64,000 nucleotides of DNA from Buttiauxella brennerae ATCC 51605 (lineage in GTDB: Bacteria > Pseudomonadota > Gammaproteobacteria > Enterobacterales > Enterobacteriaceae): NCBI RefSeq assembly GCF_001654925.1, contig NZ_LXER01000019.1, forward strand, positions 1 to 64,000, read 5' to 3'. The notes beneath the pieces are model-generated. The model was given only the letters and a program-made list of their open reading frames with translations, was not told where the DNA came from and did not search any database. The translations under genes and the position numbers were made by a program. Shown one piece after another: positions 1 to 8,004 of the stretch (position 1 is the stretch's first letter; every line of letters starts with the position of its first letter).

Positions 1-64
1 GGTCTATAAATGGTTCGTGTTTCCGGGATAATTACTCGGTTCCTACCTGCTTGTCGCCTTTCGC

Positions 65-106
65 AAACCAAACGTCCAGCCAAGAATGTCTGAACGTTTG
101 GTTTTT
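65..106 (+). terminator. rho-independent terminator
   Basis: Ten-base arms AACCAAACGT (66-75) and ACGTTTGGTT (94-103) form a perfect stem with an 18-base loop, followed by a T run. The orientation suits a plus-strand gene lying left of the window. It stands just beyond the 3' end of the minus-strand defence operon. Confidence 0.6.
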
Positions 107-125
107 ATGCGAGAAAGTGTATTAA

Positions 126-872
126 CTAGCGAATTGATTGTAAGGTTAAGCTCAGAGATTCATCATGAAGTTCTTGCATATAATGTGTCCATAAATTCCG
201 CATCTGCATGGATTCTCTAAGATGAGCATATTCTACTGAACGATGAAGCATTGTTGCCGACACAGCAGAAAAGGGAGATTTTTTCTGACACTCATCTAAA
301 ATTGCCTCGACTAAATTCATAAGAATGTTTTTACGCCTCGTGCTTGGATTTTCAAGAAACCAATTAAGCTTTTCAATTGCATCGTCAATACTGCTATCAA
401 TAACCTCCCCTGCTTTACAGCGTGGGATGAATTTATGTTCCCTGTGATTAAAGTTTAAAACATCGACTGTTGTAGTACCTAAATCTGTTTTACCTTTAAT
501 TCGATAACCTCTCATGTAAAGATGTTCCGAAGGTAAATCATTGCATGGATTCATAATAGGATTCATTACTACATTATGACGTTGTTTTGAACCATTACAG
601 TGACGGCATGAAGGTAGGAGGTTTTCCCATCTGATAACATCATCAGGAAAAGTATTCTTGTCCTTAAAGTGCTCGATTTCATTATAAGTACTAGCCTCTT
701 CAAGCTTTACTTCACAAAATGAGCATTTACCATCACTTAATTTCATGCATGCCGATTTTACTTCCGGATGCTGCCATACAGCTGTTCCTTTATCTTTAAA
801 CTCCTGAGTTAATGATTGAAGATCCATACGAGTAAAAAAATCAGGAATAAAATTTCGTTCAAGCTTAATCAT
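126..872 (-). CDS. ptuB: HNH endonuclease of a Septu-type defence system (PtuB-like)
   Basis: A 248-residue protein with a zinc-bound HNH nuclease core. Two CxxC pairs (C50/C53 and C89/C92) bracket an IEHF segment with H68 and a WENLLPSC segment with N84, the arrangement of TIGR02646/PtuB-type HNH proteins. In Septu, PtuB is the DNA-cutting effector bound to the ATPase PtuA. The gene begins one base after the stop of the upstream ATPase gene on the same strand, so the two are almost certainly co-translated. The pairing of AAA ATPase and TIGR02646 nuclease is the main argument for Septu. No reverse transcriptase lies upstream, so a Septu-associated retron is not indicated. The symbol is by architecture, not by close similarity. 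Confidence 0.72.
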   Translation of the reverse strand: MIKLERNFIPDFFTRMDLQSLTQEFKDKGTAVWQHPEVKSACMKLSDGKCSFCEVKLEEASTYNEIEHFKDKNTFPDDVIRWENLLPSCRHCNGSKQRHNVVMNPIMNPCNDLPSEHLYMRGYRIKGKTDLGTTTVDVLNFNHREHKFIPRCKAGEVIDSSIDDAIEKLNWFLENPSTRRKNILMNLVEAILDECQKKSPFSAVSATMLHRSVEYAHLRESMQMRNLWTHYMQELHDESLSLTLQSIR

Positions 873-873
873 T

Positions 874-2055
874 TTACTCTTCTCTCTCCCGAATTGACAT
901 CAGGCTTATTCTAAGAGATTTACGAAGAACACTATTTTGATGCAACGCTATATCCAAATAATCATAAATTTCTTTAGCTTTGTCGAAATTTTCTTCATCA
1001 ACTAAACGTTCGAAATTATCAAGTAGTTCTTGTAATTTTCTGCTGAGAGTGCTTTCCATTCCCATTACATCCAACAAAACCTCTTCGACTGTCCAAGCCG
1101 AATAGCCCAAGCCATTTTCAGGAAGTTCTTTTACTCTTACTGTGCCATTACTATCTGGTACTAACGCAATTATCTGATTTGATTTTGCATTCTGTACTAC
1201 ATGCGGGCTATGAGTTGTGACGATAAATTGTGCTGATGGAAATGTTGTCGTTAGGGCTTCGGTGATTCTTGCTTGCCACTCAGGGTGTAAATGGATCTCA
1301 ATTTCATCGATAAGAATCACTCCATCAAATTCTTGGGCAAAAAGATCTTGCTCCGGATAACGCAGTTCGATCTCTTTGATAATACCAAGAAGGAGGCTCA
1401 TACAAGATTTGAATCCCGAGGAGAGGTATTCATACCAAATTACCCCGGTTGGTGTATTTACAAAAATATCGTAAGTTTTAGGATCGACTCTGTTGAAGGA
1501 AAACTGAGGGTTCAATATTGATATACATTCTCTTGCAAGGTGTATGTTTTTTATCGTATTAGGTCCATAGCCATTTTTTACATTTTCAAACAGGTCTCGC
1601 TTGGCAAACCAATCTTTGATATCGTTTAAATTGACACCTGAATTAAGCTGTTGCGAAATTTGATCATTGGATAGTGATTTATCTGCATTCAAAGCGTTAA
1701 GATGCTTATAATCGAAGTTACGCATAATTTCGAACTTTATGAGTTTTCTCTTATCGAACCCATCATCATTAAAATAATGAGCCGATTCCGTAGGCAAATG
1801 AACTGTAATATCTGCCACTGGGTTAAAGTTAGCAGAATTAGCTTCAACTTTTAAACTGATACTCCCTCTTTCAGAAGTGATGTTGCGCTTTATTTTTTGA
1901 GTATGCCCATGAAAAAAAGGAAATGAGGCAGCAAGCAGAAGAGTGGATTTCCCAATTCCGTTAGGCCCACATATAATATTCATGTCAGGCCTAAATGTTA
2001 CATGTAGGAACTTTATCCCCCCTACACCGTTGATAGTCAGTTCAGTCAGTTTCAT
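874..2055 (-). CDS. ptuA: AAA/OLD-like ATPase of a Septu-type defence system (PtuA-like)
   Basis: A 393-residue SMC/OLD-type ATPase. The Walker A motif GPNGIGKST is at residues 30-38, an ABC-like signature LSSGFKS around 211-217, the Walker B motif VILIDEIEIHLHP at 246-258, and a switch segment THSPHVV at 281-287. Residues 50-200 form the variable insertion typical of this class, and the last 70 residues are helical and charged. It is the first gene of a two-gene minus-strand operon with the HNH nuclease, which is how PtuA and PtuB are arranged. PtuA is thought to sense infection and restrain or license PtuB through nucleotide binding. An unrelated AAA-HNH defence pair is the alternative reading. 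Confidence 0.72.
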   Translation of the reverse strand: MKLTELTINGVGGIKFLHVTFRPDMNIICGPNGIGKSTLLLAASFPFFHGHTQKIKRNITSERGSISLKVEANSANFNPVADITVHLPTESAHYFNDDGFDKRKLIKFEIMRNFDYKHLNALNADKSLSNDQISQQLNSGVNLNDIKDWFAKRDLFENVKNGYGPNTIKNIHLARECISILNPQFSFNRVDPKTYDIFVNTPTGVIWYEYLSSGFKSCMSLLLGIIKEIELRYPEQDLFAQEFDGVILIDEIEIHLHPEWQARITEALTTTFPSAQFIVTTHSPHVVQNAKSNQIIALVPDSNGTVRVKELPENGLGYSAWTVEEVLLDVMGMESTLSRKLQELLDNFERLVDEENFDKAKEIYDYLDIALHQNSVLRKSLRISLMSIREREE

Positions 2056-2192
2056 ATATTTCCTTGTATTTGTTATTAACCAGAACTCCGGATTAGCTCG
2101 ATATTAAGTAACAAGCCAAGTATTGTAAATATGACCCATTAATTTATATTCGAGTTAAACAACGTGGTTTACGTAATCTCCGCTCATGGCAC

Positions 2193-3951
2193 AGGCTGTG
2201 TAAAAACTCGGTTTTTGCAGTATCTGAGTACTATCCTCAGTCAGGGATGCAAGATATTCCTGATATTGACTGTATTCGCTGTGATTTGTATGTAGAGGTA
2301 GAACGAGGCTTTTGTGGCTTGATATGGAGTGCTAATGGCTTGTTATTAGGGGTTAAAGCGGCCACTCCCGCTAGTTGCATTGTTCTCGCAGCTTAATGGC
2401 CAATCCTTCGGTACCCCAGATGGACATCATCCTTTTCAGGTTATAAGCCAGCACATGCAGACTGATTTCTGTGCTGACGTTTTTAAACCGTTGCGTCAGG
2501 AAGTGAGTCGCTCCCATCCACATTTTAATTGTCCCGAACGGATGCTCTACCGTTTGCTTTCGCACGACAGCTGTTTGTGGCAATGCGTTAAGCCTGGCTT
2601 GCATGTCTTCCATTTCTGCTTCATGAACCCAGCGCCTTATACGTCTCGGATCGCGTTTTGATGTGGTGCACCTTGACCGCTGACTGCAATCGCGACAAGC
2701 AATATTGTTAAAGTACATTTGCTGCTCTAAACCATCCTCAACCACCGTAAATCGGTTCTGAAGCTCGCTACCCATCGGACAAACATAAATATCTTTTTCC
2801 TGGTCATATTTGAACAATGAACGATTGAAAAGACCTTTGCGGTCAGCGCCAGAGGTATCGCCTTTTGGTACTAAGGCTACGGCACCTAAGTCCTGCGTTG
2901 CTTTAATATCACTCCGGCTGTAGTAACCTTTATCAGCCAGTACGGTAATATCCGCTTTGCCAACAGCGTCTTGCGCTAATTTTGTCACCGCTGTTAGCTG
3001 CCCACGGTCTGGTGTATTCGTTACTTCATGCGCAACAATCAGGTGATATTTAGCATCAACGGCAGTCTGAACGTTATAGCTAACCTGGCGGTTAACATTG
3101 TTTATCTTCATTAGCCGGGAATCAGGATCCGTCAGTGACAGCTGCTTATCAGGGTGCTGCACAACGGCCTGCTGGATTTGCTTGAGTTCTTTCAAACGCT
3201 TTTGCAGCCATGCCAGTTTTACAGCGGTTAAACCTGCATTTTTTTCGGGCCCCGCAGCCTTGTCAGCTTCATCGAGCTTATTCAAGTAAAGAGCGATACT
3301 TTGCTCAACCCTTTCGATGTGGCCTTTTGTTTTCTGGGGCGTGAAGTTGTTCGATTTGCTGTTTACCGCCTTGAACTTACTACCGTCAATGGCAACCACC
3401 ACATCGGTGAACATCTGCATCTGCCGACACAGATCAATGAAAGCCCGGCAAGCATTTTTGATGCCTTTACCATTGTTTTTTCTGAAGTCTGCAATGGTTT
3501 TAAAATCAGGTGTTAATCGCTCAAGTAACCACATCAATTCAACGTTACGATGGGCTTCTTTTTCTAACCTGCGGGATGACTGAATGCGGTTCAGGTATCC
3601 ATAAATGTACAGCTTCAGCATGGTTGCGGGGTGATATCCTGGCCGCCCGGTTTGTTTTGCATTAACACGCTCAAAGCCAAGTGTATCAAGCTGTAATTCA
3701 TCAACAAAGACATCAATAACCCTGACAGGGTTATCTTCTGTGACAAAATCATCCAGCACTTCAGGGAGCAACGTCACCTGATGTCTGCCTTGACCTTTAA
3801 TGTGGTGAGTCATATCTTCACCCGCAATATTTAATCGTATGCTTTTAATTTTATTAAATAAAGTAGGTTACCGCACGGGTTTATCAAGAATGGTTGATCA
3901 TATAAAGCCACTGCTTAGACCAAAAAGTGATCAGCAGTTTTCACACAGCCT
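2193..3951 (-). mobile_element. IS1182-family insertion sequence
   Basis: The terminal inverted repeats read AGGCTGTGTRAAAACT: 2193-2208 on the plus strand, and 3936-3951 as its complement. The five bases GGCAC stand directly outside both ends (2188-2192 and 3952-3956), which fits a 5-bp target duplication. The element contains a single full-length transposase on the minus strand. Duplications in IS1182 elements vary, so the exact outer ends should be treated as provisional. The insertion lies between the defence operon and cueP and interrupts no recognisable gene. Confidence 0.78.
2371..3813 (-). CDS. IS1182-family transposase
   Basis: A 480-residue DDE transposase. The N-terminal 130 residues carry the DUF772-like domain (GRPGYHPATMLKLYIYGYLN and the following RLTPDFKTIADFRK segment). 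The catalytic region includes VVAIDGSKFKAV (first Asp), VLADKGYYS (second Asp) and, near the C-terminus, the VEHPFGTIKMWMG segment that holds the catalytic Glu in this family. A cysteine cluster (CRDCSQRSRC) lies before the last block. The length is normal and the frame is unbroken, so the element is potentially active. Confidence 0.9.
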   Translation of the reverse strand: MTHHIKGQGRHQVTLLPEVLDDFVTEDNPVRVIDVFVDELQLDTLGFERVNAKQTGRPGYHPATMLKLYIYGYLNRIQSSRRLEKEAHRNVELMWLLERLTPDFKTIADFRKNNGKGIKNACRAFIDLCRQMQMFTDVVVAIDGSKFKAVNSKSNNFTPQKTKGHIERVEQSIALYLNKLDEADKAAGPEKNAGLTAVKLAWLQKRLKELKQIQQAVVQHPDKQLSLTDPDSRLMKINNVNRQVSYNVQTAVDAKYHLIVAHEVTNTPDRGQLTAVTKLAQDAVGKADITVLADKGYYSRSDIKATQDLGAVALVPKGDTSGADRKGLFNRSLFKYDQEKDIYVCPMGSELQNRFTVVEDGLEQQMYFNNIACRDCSQRSRCTTSKRDPRRIRRWVHEAEMEDMQARLNALPQTAVVRKQTVEHPFGTIKMWMGATHFLTQRFKNVSTEISLHVLAYNLKRMMSIWGTEGLAIKLREQCN

Positions 3952-4027
3952 GGCACAAAGCAGACCGTCGAAAACAGCAGAACCCCCACGCAATACCCCT
4001 TCTTTCTGTAAAGTTTTGCATATCCTT

Positions 4028-4058
4028 TTGACCCTCCCCTTACGGGAAGGTTTAGAGT
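4028..4058 (+). promoter_or_regulatory. CueR-type copper-responsive promoter of cueP
   Basis: A -35 box TTGACC (4028-4033) and a -10 box TAGAGT (4053-4058) are separated by 19 bases, the over-long spacer of MerR-family promoters. The spacer region contains the dyad ACCCTCCCCTTACGGGAAGG (4031-4050), which closely matches CueR operators such as that of copA. CueR would activate by twisting the DNA when Cu(I) binds. Transcription would start about 30 bases before the cueP start codon. Confidence 0.82.
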
Positions 4059-4097
4059 TTGCCACAGCTTAACTCTCTCTTTAGAAAGGAATCATTG

Positions 4098-4640
4098 ATG
4101 AAACGAAATATGCTGTTCGCATTGCTGGCACTGAGTATCAGTGGCTGTGCAATCGCCGCTCAATCTGATGCAGAATTTCTCGCAGCACACGGTTTAGCGG
4201 GTAAGACGACCGAGCAAATGGTGGAAGCGATTGATAGCTCACCGCAGGCACGCCCGCTGCCGTATAACGCAGGAATCACCAGCACCGAATTGAAATTGTC
4301 TGATGGCACGCAACAGTTCAGCTATCCGCTGGGCGATAAGTTCTATTTGTCTTTCGCACCTTATTTGACGCAAACCCATCCGTGCTTTAACCACAGCCTT
4401 TCCGGCTGCCGTGGCGAGCTTGCGAATACGCCGTTTGATGTGAAAGTAACGGATAAAAGCGGCAAGGTGTTGATACAGAAACAGATGACCAGCCATGCGA
4501 ATGGTTTTGTGGGTATCTGGTTGCCACGTGATATCGAAGGCACGATTGAAGTGAGTTATCAGGGGAAAAAGGCCACCGCGCCGATTGCGACGCATACCAG
4601 TAGCCAGACCTGTTTAACCACACTGCCGCTTCTGGGCTAA
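4098..4640 (+). CDS. cueP: CueP, periplasmic copper-binding protein
   Basis: A 180-residue secreted protein. Residues 1-20 form a signal peptide, with a lipobox-like ISGC before the cleavage site. The mature part carries the CueP hallmarks: THPCFNHSLSGCRGELANTPFDV in the middle and SQTCLTTLP near the C-terminus, which supply the conserved cysteines and histidine for copper. In Salmonella CueP is the main periplasmic copper store and delivers copper to SodCII. The start is set by the AGAAAGGA ribosome site and the signal peptide; the frame stays open further upstream into the promoter, so longer starts are excluded. The CueR-like promoter directly upstream agrees with the assignment. Escherichia coli K-12 lacks this gene. 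Confidence 0.93.
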   Translation: MKRNMLFALLALSISGCAIAAQSDAEFLAAHGLAGKTTEQMVEAIDSSPQARPLPYNAGITSTELKLSDGTQQFSYPLGDKFYLSFAPYLTQTHPCFNHSLSGCRGELANTPFDVKVTDKSGKVLIQKQMTSHANGFVGIWLPRDIEGTIEVSYQGKKATAPIATHTSSQTCLTTLPLLG

Positions 4641-4701
4641 TAGGGACGTTAATATCGGATTGAGTTGTCGCATGTCGCTTGTGCTAATCCGACATCCACC
4701 G

Positions 4702-5202
4702 TTATCGCCCCGCCCAAAATACCTGCTGCATCGCCCTTGTCTCTTCGATAATTTCTTCTACCGGGCCAATCAACTCCACTGGTTTCTGGCAATGCTCGAA
4801 GACGTATTTCGACGACACGCTCATGGTCGGGTTTTCTTGATGGCTACCGGTCGCTTCCAGTAACTGGCTTTCATACATACCGAAAACCACGCGCCCGATA
4901 TTCGCCCAGTACGCCGTTCCCGCACACATGCAGCAAGGTTCGACAGCGGTATACAGCGTGCATTGCCATAAATATTCGGCGGTGTAATTGGTCGCCGCAA
5001 TGCGCGCAAGTGTTGATTCCGCATGGTTTACCGTGTCGATATTGCACTGTTCAAGCAACACCGTTTCGTTATCCGGCGCGACTAATAGCGCACCAAACGG
5101 ATGGTGCCCAAGCAAAATCGCCCGTTCTGCCACCGCATTGGAGCGGCGCAGGTGGCGTAGGATCTGTTCTTTACTTGGTGCAGGCCCACGTTTTAGTGAC
5201 AT
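4702..5202 (-). CDS. zinc-dependent nucleoside/base deaminase
   Basis: A 166-residue member of the cytidine/deoxycytidylate deaminase superfamily. The zinc site is H60-A61-E62 (HAE) and P89-C90-x-x-C93 (PCCMC). The fold follows the guanine deaminase/TadA-like subgroup (YTAVEPCCMCAGT, then IGRVVFGMYES). It is the last gene of a minus-strand operon with an ABC importer, 12 bases after the permease gene, so its substrate is probably what the importer brings in: a purine or pyrimidine base or a related aminated heterocycle. The true substrate cannot be read from the sequence. Confidence 0.8.
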   Translation of the reverse strand: MSLKRGPAPSKEQILRHLRRSNAVAERAILLGHHPFGALLVAPDNETVLLEQCNIDTVNHAESTLARIAATNYTAEYLWQCTLYTAVEPCCMCAGTAYWANIGRVVFGMYESQLLEATGSHQENPTMSVSSKYVFEHCQKPVELIGPVEEIIEETRAMQQVFWAGR

Positions 5203-5214
5203 GTTTTTCCTTCC

Positions 5215-5973
5215 TTATTTTGTATCGAGGCTCCACGGGAACAGCCGTTTTTGCAGCCAGCTCACCAGCCCGTAAAGCGTCAGGCTACACACCACCAGCA
5301 AGAACAAACTGGCGAAAGCCAAGGGGATTTTGAACGATGACGTGCTGAATAAAATCAGGTAACCCAGGCCTTGATCTGCTGCGACAAACTCCGCGACTAC
5401 CGCCCCGATAATCGACAACGTAATCGCTACTTTTAATGCGCTGAAAATATACGGCACCGCGTAAGGCATGCGGATTTGCCAGTATTCGCGGTTGCGTGGC
5501 GCACGTAATGTTTTAGACAGCTCAAGCAATTCGGACGGCACGGAGTTCATCCCTGTCGCCGTGGAAATCACCAGTGGGAAGAAGGAGATAAGTGTGGTGA
5601 TCACCACGCGCGGCAGCATGCCGGAACCGAGGGTCACGACAATAATGGGTGCAATCGCCACCACCGGTGTGGACTGAATCACAATCAGCCACGGCAGTAC
5701 CAGGCGGGCGAGCAATTTAGAGCTGACAATCGCAATGGCCAGCGGCAATGCAATCACGATCGCCAGTAGGAAACCGCTCAGCGCCACACTTAACGTCGCC
5801 AGAATATGCGTAGCCCAACGCCCGGCATCCAGCGTGCTCACTGAGGCGAAAATGGCCGATGGCGAAGGCAGAATAAACACCGGGATGGCGAATAATTTAC
5901 ACGCCCCTTCCCACAGCAAAACCGCCACCACCAGCGCCAGCAGCGCGATGTACCTTTCCAGAAACGCTTTCAT
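5215..5973 (-). CDS. ABC transporter permease, SsuC/TauC/ThiX type
   Basis: A 252-residue inner-membrane permease with about six hydrophobic segments. The EAA loop lies around residues 150-180 (ELLELSKTLRAPRNREYWQIRMPYAVP in the segment facing the ATPase). This is the binding-protein-dependent permease family used for sulfonates, nitrate and pyrimidine precursors. Its start overlaps the end of the ATPase gene by four bases (ATGA-type), so translation is coupled. The partner binding protein is of the NMT1/THI5 class, which points to an aromatic or heterocyclic substrate more than to a sulfonate. Confidence 0.85.
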   Translation of the reverse strand: MKAFLERYIALLALVVAVLLWEGACKLFAIPVFILPSPSAIFASVSTLDAGRWATHILATLSVALSGFLLAIVIALPLAIAIVSSKLLARLVLPWLIVIQSTPVVAIAPIIVVTLGSGMLPRVVITTLISFFPLVISTATGMNSVPSELLELSKTLRAPRNREYWQIRMPYAVPYIFSALKVAITLSIIGAVVAEFVAADQGLGYLILFSTSSFKIPLAFASLFLLVVCSLTLYGLVSWLQKRLFPWSLDTK

Positions 5974-6749
5974 GCAGGCTCCTTGCGGCGGCTGAAGACT
6001 TTGTGGCGGATGTTCGCCGTTAGCTCATGGAATAGCGGATGGTTGAGTGTTTCCTCATCTCTTGGGCGTGCCAGCGGCACATCTATAATTTCACTCACGC
6101 GGCCCGGGCGAGCGCTCATCACCACGATGCGGTCAGAAAGCAGCAGCGCCTCCTGAATCGAGTGGGTGACGAACAGCACCGTTTTCGGGCGTTCGTTCCA
6201 GATACGCATGAGCTCGAAACTCATTTCATCGCGGGTCAGCGAGTCGAGGGCGGAAAACGGTTCGTCCATCAGCAAAATATCCGGGTCATGCAGTAACGAA
6301 CGGGCGATGGAAACGCGCTGCTGCATGCCGCCCGACAGCTCCGCCGGGCGTTTATTGGCAAACTGCGTCAGGCCGGTCATTTCCAGCAGTTCATGCCCGC
6401 GCGCCATATCTTTAGCATCCACGCGGCCATACTTGTGTTTCATCGGAAACGTGATGTTATCGAGCACGGTGAGCCACGGAAGCAGCGTCGGTTTCTGGAA
6501 CACAAACCCCATTTCATCGCGTGGTTCGGTCACGGGTTTGCCATACACCGAAATGGTGCCGCTGCTCGGTTTCAAAAGCCCGGCAATCAGGCGCAAAATG
6601 GTCGATTTCCCGCAGCCTGACGGGCCAATAAACGAGACAAATTCATGGCGGCGTAGCGTCAGATTGACCTCGTCCAGCGCGGTGACCTGCGTGCCATCTG
6701 CGGATATAAATGTCTGATTAACATGACTCAACTCTATTACAGGCTGCAT
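5970..6749 (-). CDS. ABC transporter ATP-binding protein, SsuB/TauB/ThiZ type
   Basis: A 259-residue ATPase. Walker A GPSGCGKST is at residues 42-50, the Q-loop follows at FVFQKPTLLPW, the signature is LSGGMQQR, and Walker B with the D-loop is LLMDEPFSALD, followed by the switch His in FVTHSIQEA. It would power the permease encoded directly downstream. It follows the binding-protein gene by nine bases. All motifs are intact. Confidence 0.88.
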   Translation of the reverse strand: MQPVIELSHVNQTFISADGTQVTALDEVNLTLRRHEFVSFIGPSGCGKSTILRLIAGLLKPSSGTISVYGKPVTEPRDEMGFVFQKPTLLPWLTVLDNITFPMKHKYGRVDAKDMARGHELLEMTGLTQFANKRPAELSGGMQQRVSIARSLLHDPDILLMDEPFSALDSLTRDEMSFELMRIWNERPKTVLFVTHSIQEALLLSDRIVVMSARPGRVSEIIDVPLARPRDEETLNHPLFHELTANIRHKVFSRRKEPA

Positions 6750-6758
6750 GGCATTCCC

Positions 6759-7745
6759 TTATTTGGCGAGATAACTGCGGTCGACCAGCGTTTCCGGGTT
6801 CACTTTATCGAGTGGATATTTCATTGATTTCGCCACCCACTCCCAGGTGTGTTTCAGAAGCGTCGGGTCGAATTGCCCCAGCCCATCGCGCTGGCTGATT
6901 TCGTTGTTAATCAGCGGTTTTGTTACGTTAAAGTCAGCTTCCAGCATTGCGACGTCGGCTTCAGGCACCATCGCTTTTTGGTCAGCAGCCGCTTTGTCCG
7001 GGTGGGCGAGGCTAAACTCGATAGACTTTTTGGAAGCACGCACAAAGCGCGCGACAACATCCGGCTTTTCTTTGATGAGTTTGTCGGAGGCAAAGAACGA
7101 CAGGCCATATCCATCGAGACCGTAATCGGTCCATGCCAGTTCGAGCGGTTTTTTACCGACCTGAGTCAGCGTCGCTTCTATACTCGGGCGGTTAGTTGAC
7201 CACACCACCACACCATCAACACGCCCCTGCGCCAGCATTGGTACCAGCGTGCCCGGATCTGCTTTGATCTGTTTTACGCTATCGGGATCAACGCCATTGT
7301 TTTCCAGCATGATGGGCAACAACGCATTAGAAGCAGAGAACGTCGGGATGCCCAGCGTTTTGCCTTTCAGGCTTTTCATATCGGTCACGCCGCTGCCCTG
7401 CCAGGAGTAAATCGCATCCGGCTGTTTTGAGTAGATGCTCATGATTGCCTTCACCGGAATACCGCCTTCGGCCTGCGCCATCATTAATGAGGCGATACCA
7501 CCTGTGCCGACATCGGCGGCGCCGGAGGCAATTTTGGTTAGCGTGTCGCTGCTGCCACGGCCTGGCAGAATGGTGACATCCAGCCCTTCCGCTGCGTAAA
7601 ACCCTTCCTGCACGCCAACAAAGACAAAGGCTTTGTCACCGCCGTTCGGCATCCAGTCGAGTTGCAGTTTTAATTTATCCGCAGCGGCGGCATGCGCACT
7701 TATCAGTGCCAGAGCTACAGCAGTTGTCAGTCGAATCACACGCAT
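6759..7745 (-). CDS. ABC transporter periplasmic binding protein, NMT1/THI5-like
   Basis: A 328-residue secreted binding protein. A signal peptide of about 22 residues ends in AHAAA. The mature part begins KLKLQLDWMPNGG, followed by QEGFYAAEGLDVTILPGRG, typical of NMT1/THI5-like proteins that bind thiamine pyrimidine precursors, riboflavin precursors or similar rings. The start chosen is the ATG at 7745 with GAGGATA in front; the frame is open 29 codons further upstream but that would bury the signal peptide. It is the first gene of the operon. Taken with the deaminase, a base or pyrimidine salvage role is the best inference. Confidence 0.84.
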   Translation of the reverse strand: MRVIRLTTAVALALISAHAAAADKLKLQLDWMPNGGDKAFVFVGVQEGFYAAEGLDVTILPGRGSSDTLTKIASGAADVGTGGIASLMMAQAEGGIPVKAIMSIYSKQPDAIYSWQGSGVTDMKSLKGKTLGIPTFSASNALLPIMLENNGVDPDSVKQIKADPGTLVPMLAQGRVDGVVVWSTNRPSIEATLTQVGKKPLELAWTDYGLDGYGLSFFASDKLIKEKPDVVARFVRASKKSIEFSLAHPDKAAADQKAMVPEADVAMLEADFNVTKPLINNEISQRDGLGQFDPTLLKHTWEWVAKSMKYPLDKVNPETLVDRSYLAK

Positions 7746-7789
7746 GCGTTTATCCTCAAAATTGATCAAATTGGCCCGGCGGGCAGATG

Positions 7790-7826
7790 TGAAACATTTG
7801 TCACAACGGTTAGAAACTTTTGTTTC
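7790..7826. promoter_or_regulatory. possible operator dyad upstream of the ABC importer operon
   Basis: TGAAACA (7790-7796) and TGTTTCA (7820-7826) are exact inverted arms 23 bases apart. They lie 45-80 bases upstream of the binding-protein start, where a promoter is expected. No regulator gene adjoins the operon. The spacing is long for a single dimer, so this is only suggestive. Confidence 0.3.
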
Positions 7827-8004
7827 AAACATACGAGTTGCATGGTCAAAAGTTAAAATAGGAAAATCTTATAACCAGCTAAAAAGCAGGCATTTAGCCA
7901 CCAAATAGAGCTGTCTTCTTTATTCTCAGGCCAGAGGGGTATACCGTGTTGAGCATTAGAAACATCTCAACCGAAACACTCGGTTCAAAGAATGAGGATT
8001 GATT

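Noticed and set aside
2056-2192. Possible reverse transcriptase or retron RNA upstream of the Septu-like pair
   Set aside because: The space is only about 140 bases before the IS and shows no reverse transcriptase motif or clear msr/msd structure.
2247-2396. 49-codon plus-strand frame at the IS left end
   Set aside because: It lies inside the IS and runs antisense into the end of the transposase gene; no recognisable family.
4656-4693. REP-like hairpin between cueP and the deaminase gene
   Set aside because: Only a seven-base TCGGATT/AATCCGA pairing is clear; too weak to annotate as a repeat or terminator.
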